A DNA stretch of 64,000 nt, from positions 6,794,564 to 6,858,563 of the forward strand of contig NW_002060944.1 of the NCBI RefSeq assembly GCF_000150275.1, given 5' to 3'. This document shows, piece by piece, positions 51,878 to 61,940 of this stretch. The notes beneath the pieces are model-generated. The model saw only the letters and a program-made list of their open reading frames with translations. It made no database searches and was not told the origin of the DNA. The position numbers and the translations under genes are program-made. Each line of letters opens with the position of its first letter. Within the stretch, counting starts at the first letter, position 1. Source of the stretch: Trichoplax adhaerens (lineage: Eukaryota > Placozoa > Uniplacotomia > Trichoplacea > Trichoplacidae).

Positions 51878-53696
51878 ATGGCTAGCCTGGCAAGAATAAA
51901 AAAATCGAAAAAAAAGGGTGTTGATAGTAGAGCTGAAAATAGTTCGCCTGCTACTGCTAAGGAAGTAAATGTGGTCTCCGAAAGGGAATTAAAACTTAGG
52001 ACTAAGTTAGTACCTGTCTCCCAATAATATTATTTACGATATTTAATGCCTTATTATGTCGTATATCAATATACAGTATTTACGTTGTTTGATAGTTGTG
52101 ATAACATTATAAAGATCAAATTAAAATATTAATGGCAATTATTTGTGAGCCTATCTAATTTGCGTTAACGATCTTACAACATATAACTTTTATTTTAATT
52201 AAATCCGTGTCCTGTTGTGTTTTGTTCACAGTTTAGCAAATTTAAACGAAGAATTAGAGAAAGTTAAAAACCAAGTCGCTGAAGTGTATCCTTTCTTAGA
52301 CAAGTAGTAATTGTAGAATGAATACAATATGACAAAATTTTGATATAATGTAGTTCTAATTGCTTTATAGACTTAATTACAGCATAAATACTATGTATTT
52401 TCATATCAAGCAGGATATATTTGCTCCCTCTATTACCTTCTTAAGTGTTATATATGTATTATGCCTAAACTTATCAAAGTCAGAAAGAAAATGAATGGTT
52501 ACAAGAAGAAGCCAGAAGAACAAGGATTGAAAGTGTATGTTCTTGTAATGTTAATATTTGCAAAATATTGGCTAGTTGGTAGCTATATGACTTGTGTTGT
52601 AGGATGTAAAATCTGTAGTGAATTCAGTATTGAATTTCGGTAACATTATGATATCTTCTAGCATGAGTACATGTCATACATGTCGAAGAAAACAAATAAG
52701 AGACAATCAGCTGTTGTATCGTTAAGTGACAAAAATCAAGAAGAAATTCAGAAAATTGCAGAGCAGAAACGTCAAATGATGCAAGAATATGAAGCAAAAA
52801 AAACTGGTTTGTTTATTAATGCACTTTATTGCTACAGTATATTAGCAATATTGTGATTTAGTATTGCAGTAGATGATAATTTTATGCACTATACTTACAA
52901 AATTAACATTAACAACTACTGTTACTTTATAGAACTTCGTCAGGTTATTCTAGAGAAGGAGAGCGAACTTGCACGGATTAATAAAGATTTATCAGAGCTA
53001 GCTGAATATAAGGTCTCAAAGACTACATACGTGTATATGTTTATGATATGTGCCTTTACTTATAAGATAGGATAGTGTGTGATGTATATTACAATATTTT
53101 CGTGTGCTGTAGACTCTACAAGGAGAGCAGCAAGCAGAAATAAAAAAATTAGAAAAGGAAGTTTCACAAATGCGAAAACATCATACAGAAAATATCCAAA
53201 TTCTAAAGTCGAAGTTTTTGAAGGAAAAGAAAGATTTTCAAAAAGAATCAGAGTCTAAAATACAACAACTTGAAAAGCAAGCTAATCAGGTTTAGAAAAG
53301 TCAAATTTTATAGGACTATGTTCACTTTTGAAATAATTTGTGACAAGACGTTCAGTAATCAGACTAAGAAATACTCCTATTAGTTATGCTTAATACGGTA
53401 TGGATTAGACTAACTTTACTTATTAATCTCTCAAACAGGAAGCCATGCAATGTCTGAAGGAATTTACGGATGGGATAAAGTCTGAGAATAGAGTACTACG
53501 TAAAGAACTTTTAAACTTAATTCGGAATGTGCGGGCTTTACAGGACTGTAAAAAACAGTTAGAAAATCAGCGACAGACATTGTCTCAAGAGCGCCAGTAT
53601 GCTCAAGATCTAAAAAAGTTAAGAGGTATAAGAGACAACGCCAGTAATAATTTCTCGTTATACGATACTAAATTCTTAGATAAAGACTTGCAATAA
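51878..53696 (+). CDS. Coiled-coil protein resembling CCDC166 (DUF4515 group)
   Basis: Seven exons (51878-52005, 52232-52283, 52484-52534, 52662-52806, 52933-53012, 53113-53289 and 53439-53696) join in phase to 296 residues. The start gives a lysine-rich MASLARIKKSKKKG. From about residue 40 the chain is almost entirely helical heptad-type sequence. The best family landmark is exons 3-4: KENEWLQEEARRTRIES, then YMSKKTNKRQSAVVSLSDKN, which resembles CCDC166 and related DUF4515 proteins such as the basal-body factor BBOF1. Exon 6 is a lysine and glutamate rich coil, and exon 7 contains SENRVLRKELLNLI. The 3' end is uncertain: a donor after KKLR (GGTATAAG) could skip the last 21 codons and lead to an exon I did not find. 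A ciliary role is inference from the family and the DNAL4 neighbour. Confidence 0.7.
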
Positions 53697-54603
53697 TTTA
53701 AGCTCGAGCATAATTTCGAAAGTACAACCTTTCAAAGATTATTAAAGAACTCTTACATGATACCGTTGTATATAACAAAAATGCGTTACTATTTTAACCG
53801 TGAATCTATGAACAAAATAAAAAATTTTCCTTAACCTAAATTCTCGGCCTCCTATTACTCACATCATCAGGATAATAAAAAAGTATCGCTCTCCATATTT
53901 AATGTTTCGCCGGACAAGCAAACAATTCTCAACTACGATTGCCTACTATTAATGAAACTGAAGTAGCTATGCGTACGCTGTTTCATATTGAAACTGTAGG
54001 ATTTTATAACTATCTTAATCTGATTTTATAATTCATTTTAACAGTGCTAATAAATTAGAATCCATTCGCATCCTTATGCATTTGCGGCCATCGTAGACCA
54101 AGTTTTATTCTCAAGAGATTAAAAGAACTAATAGACTTAAACGCACATTTACGGATCACTTTACTTAAATATAGGTTATGGTATGATCTAAAGGTCTATG
54201 ATGACAGATCAGTTACAGATTTGACACTATATTTGCGGTTTACACATACATAGTGTATCATGCATACGCTATACAGTTACAATTTATCCTTTGTAATTAG
54301 CACAATTTCATTTTCAATATTAAATAAGAATGCTTTTTAATATTATTATAGTACATTTTGGTGCCAATGTTATTCTATCCGTGAAGAGAAACAACTAAAT
54401 TTACAAAGTTAATACCATATCAGACAGTAATCATTATCGATCAGAGACAGTATCAATAACCTTGTAATTATTATAAATTACATTAATTTTCTTCCATTTC
54501 AAAATCCTATTACGTTGCAAAAGAGTAGCCAATACGATGAAAGGAGAACCACAGTGAGACTATAGCTTATTCAATGATATTTAAACTAATTACTTTAAAA
54601 TAT
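53697..54603. other. Convergent spacer
   Basis: AT-rich sequence between the coiled-coil gene (+) and SF3B5 (-). It may include a further 3' exon of the coiled-coil gene, but no acceptor followed by a convincing coil sequence was found. Confidence 0.45.
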
Positions 54604-55293
54604 CTATTCGGTTTCTAGCTTTTCCGGCGGTGGCCCACATGGCTGTAACATTTTCTAAATAAAATTTCAATTCTCTAATTAGTGCTCAGTTGCATATAAA
54701 ACGCACTAATAAACTCAATTACACCATTCTGATCAATTACCTGTAGCATGACAAATCTTATACGTTCGCGAGATTCATTATCTACCAAGGCGAAATATGA
54801 TAACAGATCATGATGACCAATAAAAGAGGCATAAGTATCTCGATGCTGGTTATTCATCCATTCGCTACAAGATGAAGAAGTAGAAATGGTCATGTAGTAA
54901 AGTTATTAATTGATTTCACTTTAAAATAAGGCATCAGTTTATAATTTAATTTTGAAATCTTAAGATACGGACAAGATTTTAAAAAATGCACAAATTATAT
55001 CCTATTGCATGTTCAATCATCGGGTCATTAAACCATAGGAATTGGACTTACTATTTGGTCGTGTCTGCATGGCCTGTACCAACGTATTTGGATTGTACTA
55101 TAATTGAGTATCAAATTTGAATGGATACAGTATTTGTTAATTCATATGACGATTTTATACCCATCACGGTAGGGAGTAAAAGTTACGGTTAGATAGTATT
55201 ACTGTAAACCGAATCACGGCATTACGTTGTACTATTTTTTTGTAATAGAAACTTACAATGCTCAACTTGACTGTGAATATTGTATCTATCGGC
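54604..55293 (-). CDS. SF3B5: Splicing factor 3b subunit 5 (SF3b10), start codon exon unresolved
   Basis: SF3B5 is a small scaffold subunit of the SF3b complex of the U2 snRNP. Four minus-strand exons are clear: 55257-55293 (ADRYNIHSQVEH), 55052-55097 (QSKYVGTGHADTTK), 54741-54864 (EWMNNQHRDTYASFIGHHD through RIRFVMLQ) and 54604-54654 (KMLQPCGPPPEKLETE). They join in phase to 85 codons, so one added methionine gives 86 residues, the human length. The first of these exons begins in frame directly after a TAG that overlaps its acceptor CCTAG, so the ATG must lie in an upstream exon. An ATG followed at once by GTATAG at 55661-55659 would fit in phase, but is unproven. The human gene is intronless, unlike this one. 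Confidence 0.93.
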
Positions 55294-55340
55294 CTAGGAG
55301 TAGATAAAAGAATGAGTTATTAGAATCGGACATATGGCAA

Positions 55341-55463
55341 AATGGATAATAAGCTGGTAGATTCGCTCAAGATATTTTCTAGTTTTACAGATGCTTTTTT
55401 TGATCAACTTGATGCGAATGGAGTAGAAAGAGAATTTCAAGATGTTTACAGTTTACAACACTA
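55341..55463 (+). CDS. Possible small ORF, unknown
   Basis: This ATG-to-TAA frame of 40 codons (MDNKLVDSLKIFSSFTDAFF at its start, ending VYSLQH) reads more like protein than neighbouring noise. It starts 48 bases from the first recognised SF3B5 exon on the opposite strand. A CTAG acceptor-like site inside it could instead make the second half a 3' exon. No family was recognised. Confidence 0.25.
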
Positions 55464-56221
55464 AATGTTTTGTATTACCTATTCTAAATTTATAATTGCA
55501 ATTTTCTATCAGCAATTACTATCTAATCTGCATACTGCCAATTTGATATCCTTTTTATTGCAAATTGATGTAATTGCAACTTGTACATTGAAGTTGTATG
55601 TCCCTATTGAAGCTCGAATGACTACATACTGTACTACTGTTGAATTATTCTCCTATACCATACAGTGTAGGAATGATTAGCTCGTGTTATGCTACAATAC
55701 ATAATAAAGAATGAAACATCTATAACTTAATCTCACCATAGTACTTGAGTTATGAAATGGATGATGCTTGACAGCTGATTTGCTTTCTTTCTCGATTCCT
55801 TTTCCTGCTTTTACAGTCTCGCCACGAATTGTATCCCACAACGACCTATCCACGAGATATGTACAGTACAATTGTACATACATCAATATTTTCAAGATAA
55901 CTGTTGTATTAAGCTAAACATGTATAGCATATCAAGTTATAACAAGGAAGAGAATCTAAAACTACGTATTGCATCCATTGCTAACCTTGTAAGGTTTCCG
56001 ATGCGAAAGACGATCAGTTCTATCTGGAAAGGATTTCTTGGGAAAGCTCGACTTGTCTCTTGTGGTTGCCTAGCCAGCGTGAGTGCATGAGAGCAGTACT
56101 GTACGTACTAGTACTGCAGATCGGTGTTAGCTGTTATGTCTGATACCGAGGTATACACTATATACTATACTATAGTGGACTACAGCAGTTAACCGTGACA
56201 GTACCAACACTGGGTCCTGTA

Positions 56222-56422
56222 ATTTGTTATTGCCATACTGTACTGTACTGTACTGTACAGTGTACAGTACCGCACAGTGTGACGCACTGTACACTGTACA
56301 CTGTACGGTATTGTACCGTATTCAAAGTGGTTACACATGACCGTACAGTACTATACTGTACAATGTACTGTAGCATTGCAGTACTTACTACTCAAGCCCT
56401 GGACTGTACTGTAACTAATAGA
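56222..56422. repeat. Palindromic GTAC/ACTGTACAGT tract
   Basis: The same unit as at 43.0-43.2 kb is repeated for about 200 bases (TACTGTACTGTACTG, ACAGTGTACAGTACCG, ACTGTACACTGTACGG). The tract folds back on itself. An 83-codon open frame across it is a by-product of the repeat. Confidence 0.85.
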
Positions 56423-57043
56423 AAGCGGTTAAAGATTGTAATTTAAAAAACAAATTTGCCCAGTTACACCAGGCCTTCGGTCTTCAAAACATAAATATCA
56501 ACGATCATGTTGGGAAATTCTCCATGAATAGTGTGATTTAATATAACTATCTCCAAGGTAAAAAGGACGCGATAGAAGGGTATTAGGCTTGTTAGTTGCT
56601 TGACATTTAGTGATGGATTTTATTGTTATTGCTATACACGTTATGCTTTGGAACGATCTGAATAGGCCGATTGAGTAAATTGTTTAGACTGGAATGAAAG
56701 AGCATTCCAAAATGCGTAAATAGATATGATAATTTACAGTAGATCTTGCGTATCTTAAGTTATATTATTATTATTTATCATATAGTACTGTAGGTTAATG
56801 ATACAAATTCCTTTATGATAATAGAGCTTCTGATAGTAAACAGTAAATAATACTTAGATGCCAGTAATTATACTCTGCAATCGATGTCAAATGAAGCTAA
56901 TTTCCAGTTCATAGTAACTTTTAAAATTCTAACATGATGGTCGATTTTATTGTAGAATATTGAATAGTAATTGGATTCATGTACATGTAGGACATAACAC
57001 GGTATCAAAAATTTTTAATTTCTTATAGGTTTAGTACAACGAC

Positions 57044-57571
57044 ATGCTACACAGTGAAAATCAGGACGACTTATGTCTCAATAAGATCTTCACCAAAGAT
57101 CGAGAAGTTGGCAACGAAGCAGTCTGGTCGGTATCATCATGTAAACCAGGCCTAGGAATTCATCAGTTATTAGACAATAGCTATGAAACTTATTGGCAAT
57201 CAGATGGTTCACAGCCGCATCTCATCAACATTCAGTTCTTTAAAAAAACTTATATAAGCTGTCTAAAAATTTACACAGATTTCAAGCTGGACGAAAGTTA
57301 CACACCCAAAGAGATTTCTGTTCGTGTCGGCTTGCATGATCATGATTTACACGAAATACATAAAATGGAATTAAACGAGCCAGATGGTTGGATAACCATC
57401 CCACTAAATATTAGAGCATTCCTATTGCAGCTAGCTATACTCTCAAATCATCAGAATGGACGTAATAGCCATCTTCGACAGATTAAAGTATGTGTACCTG
57501 CTGATAGCGATTATATATTCAATCATAAGTATAGTAATAATGAAATGAGATCTTATGCAATGGATCGATGA
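57044..57571 (+). CDS. ANAPC10: Anaphase-promoting complex subunit 10 (DOC domain)
   Basis: APC10 is the processivity and D-box co-receptor subunit of the APC/C ubiquitin ligase. The coding sequence is one exon of 175 residues from ATG 57044 to TGA, preceded by a TCTTATAG acceptor, which suggests a 5' untranslated intron. The jelly-roll DOC domain fills residues about 18-155. Diagnostic blocks are AVWSVSSCKPG, ETYWQSDGSQPHL, DESYTPKEISVRVG, GWITIPL and LANHQNGR-type ILSNHQNGRNSHLRQIK. The usual animal protein is about 185 residues and ends in an Ile-Arg tail that docks into a TPR subunit. This reading ends AMDR, so the canonical Ile-Arg ending is absent. The C-terminal 20 residues otherwise do not align well. 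Confidence 0.97.
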   Translation: MLHSENQDDLCLNKIFTKDREVGNEAVWSVSSCKPGLGIHQLLDNSYETYWQSDGSQPHLINIQFFKKTYISCLKIYTDFKLDESYTPKEISVRVGLHDHDLHEIHKMELNEPDGWITIPLNIRAFLLQLAILSNHQNGRNSHLRQIKVCVPADSDYIFNHKYSNNEMRSYAMDR

Positions 57572-59275
57572 TGATAAAAATCGTAAAATCTATCTATTTT
57601 TCAGCATTATGAGGTAATTTTAGCAACTTTTCTTTTTAAATGATTGTACTGTATGATTTTATATTTGAGATATAATGTGTACTGTACTAATAGATGTATG
57701 TAAATCGTGACATACTCTATTATTCTACTAAGATAATTAATGTACTGTATTTGGATTTAATCGTAATAGACTGATCTACACTAATTAAAGGGAAACTTGC
57801 TATATTTCGGCTATAGCTTGTTATTAGTACATGGCTTACGATGTATCGATAATCGCAAGTTTAATCCTAATAGCGTCTAAGTAAGAATACAGCAGTACTC
57901 TTTATAGGGCACAATTATAAATCGATTGACAATTCTTTTTTAAACTATTAAGAATTCTCAATGCGTTGGCTATTTAATTAGAGACCCATGTAACAATCCT
58001 GATATGCAGCACAGTAATACAGGTATAATTCGATAACCATCAGTACAACAATTTGCGACCTGTGCTTATACTTGTTACTACACTTGAACCTTACTCAAAA
58101 ATGTATCTATAATGGGAGTTTATCCAGACAAGGTGCGCTTTGCCATCTGAATAATGTAATGCAAATAAAGTATGTACTATTAAAGCTCTTATGACTGATG
58201 TAATGGCTGACTGCAAGACACTTCATTACATTTCCATAGTGTCGTACATATACACACTACAGTAGAGACTGAATACTATTTGTTAGTTAATCTTTTAACG
58301 GGTAATTGAGATAGATTATATAATTAGCAAGTATCATTCATCGTATATCTACTCTACTAGGGGAACTCAATTATCATTTGCTCATAAGAACATGATGATA
58401 CATTTACACGTCTGAATTTAAAATTGATAGAAAAGTACTAACTCTACTCAATGACATGTAAATGTCAGTACTCATGGCTAGATATTTAAATTATTCCAAT
58501 TAGGCATAACCATAACAACGATCAATACCAAAGATCACTACAGTACCAGTTAGATTGCAACTAAAGTACTTTCCAACACTAGTCAAAGAAGCAACACCGA
58601 CGCTATACAATAATGTTCTATTATGACTGCACTATATATGAAAGGCGAGCTAACAAACTTATGTGTTCAAGGAAGAATCTAAACAACAAATAAGCAAATA
58701 ATTTCAATCTTGTTCATAAAAACACTCCATTTATTGACATATGACAAAAGATATAAAAGAATATACCAATCATAAAGAAATCATGATGAGAAATCGGTAA
58801 TAATAAATTGTTGAAATATCATTAGCATAATTAAATAAAAAGCGAGATACTGTAATAGCATGTGTAAAATTTCGAAAATTTGCAACCAATATTTACGTAG
58901 ATAGTTGAAATACAGTAATCAGATCGAGATAGGGCATTTTAGTTGAAACATGTAAGCCCTGTTGAGTAATGTAAAACTAATGTCATCATTAACAAGCTTA
59001 AAAATAACTTTAATATACAAAGACGATATTATCATTACCAAGGAGTCATGCTTTCAGGACTAGGAACCGGTAAGTAATATTAATTGGTCCTAACAAAGAT
59101 GTCGGGACATTACTACTTACTCTTTCAAGTACTGTTATAATTTCATTCCGTTATTACCAACATTTTCCTCGTATAACAAAAATTAAATTCAAATAGATTT
59201 CTATTACCATAAAAACTGAGGGTAATATTTACTTAAAGAAGCAATAACGAGAATCCGCTTCCTTCATTGAAGATT
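57572..59275. other. Convergent spacer, nothing recognised
   Basis: AT-rich sequence between the ANAPC10 stop and the Rac stop codon. It must hold both 3' untranslated regions. No exon, RNA gene or repeat array was recognised. Confidence 0.5.
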
Positions 59276-60271
<996 letters not shown>

Positions 60272-60384
60272 CTAGGTATTTATTGAAGTTAATTTGTTTA
60301 GAGTTAACATCAGGCAACATAAAACAAACCTAACTGGGAGTTATTGCGTATGCGAAACATTTTAATGTATTAAAATTTATTTAA

Positions 60385-60800
60385 AATAGAAATCCCGCCA
60401 ACATATTAGTTAATACGATTTTAAAAGTGAACGATTTTGGGAAAAAAATGCCAAGCCAATCATTCCCAATACAGTACCCAACAGAAGTTGATAATGTCAT
60501 GATATTCCGCGGTATATTGCTTTCAAATAGAAATCCCACCAACATATTAGTTAATACGATTCTAAAAAGTGACGATTTAGAAAAAAAATGCCAAGCCAAT
60601 CATTCTCAATACAGTACACAACAGAAGTTGATAATGTCATGATATTCCGCGGTATATTGCTTTCAAATAGAAATCCCACCAACATATTAGTTAATACGAT
60701 TCTAAAAAGTGACGATTTAGAAAAAAAATGCCAAGCCAATCATTCTCAATACAGTACACAACAGAAGTTGATAATGTCATGATATTTCGCGGTATATTGC
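60385..60800. repeat. 140-bp tandem repeat, three units
   Basis: Units start at 60385, 60525 and 60665 with AAATAGAAATCCC(A/G)CC and end in TTCCGCGGTATATTGC. The last two are almost identical, while the first differs at several sites. Overlapping open frames on both strands repeat the same peptide because of the array and are not genes. The array sits about 110 bases upstream of the Rac P-loop exon, inside the intron. Confidence 0.95.
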
Positions 60801-61921
60801 TAACTAGGCAGCTTTAGATAGCTACAGTACAGGCAGTAGGTATACTGTATTGGAAGAGAAATTGTAGGTCATTGGCGAGAGAATAAAAATCATAGAGTAA
60901 ACAGCATACTATAAGAAGCTGTCGTTGTCTTTAATGCTTGCATTCATAGTATTTGTCTTTCCGTATTGATAATTAATACATTATTGAGAAGTAAAAGAAC
61001 TGTAAGCATGTTCATAACCATAATTTATTGTTAAATTGCGGTTGTACTATACTACAGTAGCATCAAATAGTTCGTTATTAAAGTTACCGTCAATTATTAA
61101 AATCAGATTAATCTAAAGCGGCGCGTAATTTCGCTTATCAAAGTGACAGGAGTTTACTATTTACAGTAATTATTAGTTACTTAATTCATAAGACTCAGTA
61201 TGGACAAAATCGGAACTTTTTCATCGCAGTTCAGCAGCTTGGGCATATCCTAAATTTTATCAGTATAAACTTTTTTTGTCAATCTATTCTATCAACCAGA
61301 CAACTCGTAGTGGATCGATCACTATCGCTTTAAGATTTCAATTTTCTCCATTCTAAACTGAGTGGACTAAAATGGTACATCATTCAATGCAATACTGTAT
61401 CTAGCTACAGTATTGTACAGTATAACTCAATAGCGGTCCCATCAATTAATTATTATAGACCAATACTACAGTACAAGAGGATAACTAGGGAAGAGCAATC
61501 TAGAATTCTAGATTCATTATTGTAGTGTTATTACAGATGCTAGTCCAGTTAATATAACCACGTAATGTAGATATTTGAGCAAATTAACACTAATGATTGA
61601 GAAATAATGGCAAGTGTTCATGTATAACGCTGTAATAAATTTGCATAAACTACCAGTGGTTAATCCATGCTCTCATCGTTGTTGCAAAATGGAATACCTC
61701 ATATGTATATATCATCAATTATATTATTGACGTATGCATACTGTTGCACCGCAACAGGTGGGTAAATAATTATAAAAATAATAATAAAACATTTCAGTCC
61801 TGTACAGTAGACTTAGTCGTACGGTACTCTGGGTAAACAAAAAAAAAAGAAGGAGTATAGTACTGCATTACTGTTGATGATCTAGTCCTTAGCCGCCATC
61901 AACATCAAACTATACAGTGCT

Positions 61922-61940
61922 AGAGAGAGAGAGAGAGAGA
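61922..61940. repeat. GA microsatellite
   Basis: About nine uninterrupted (AG) units. It lies in the presumed first intron of the Rac gene, as the runs at 7.1-7.2 kb lie in the first intron of the KCTD5-like gene. Confidence 0.9.

Larger units (their letters stand above)
55294..57043. other. Spacer with palindromic tracts and unassigned open frames
   Basis: The interval lies between SF3B5 (-) and ANAPC10 (+). It holds the GTAC palindrome block at 56222-56422, a 40-codon ATG-initiated frame at 55341-55463 (+), and an unrecognised minus-strand frame at 55692-55895. A 5' untranslated exon of ANAPC10 is likely here, because a TCTTATAG acceptor lies at 57021-57028, just before the start codon. 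Confidence 0.45.

Noticed and set aside
55692-55895. 67-codon minus-strand frame (DTIRGETVKAGKGIEKE segment)
   Set aside because: Looks somewhat protein-like but has no convincing splice borders or recognised relatives; kept only as part of the spacer description.
60381-60782. Repeated 62-72-codon frames
   Set aside because: They are products of the 140-bp tandem array, open on both strands with the same peptide repeated.
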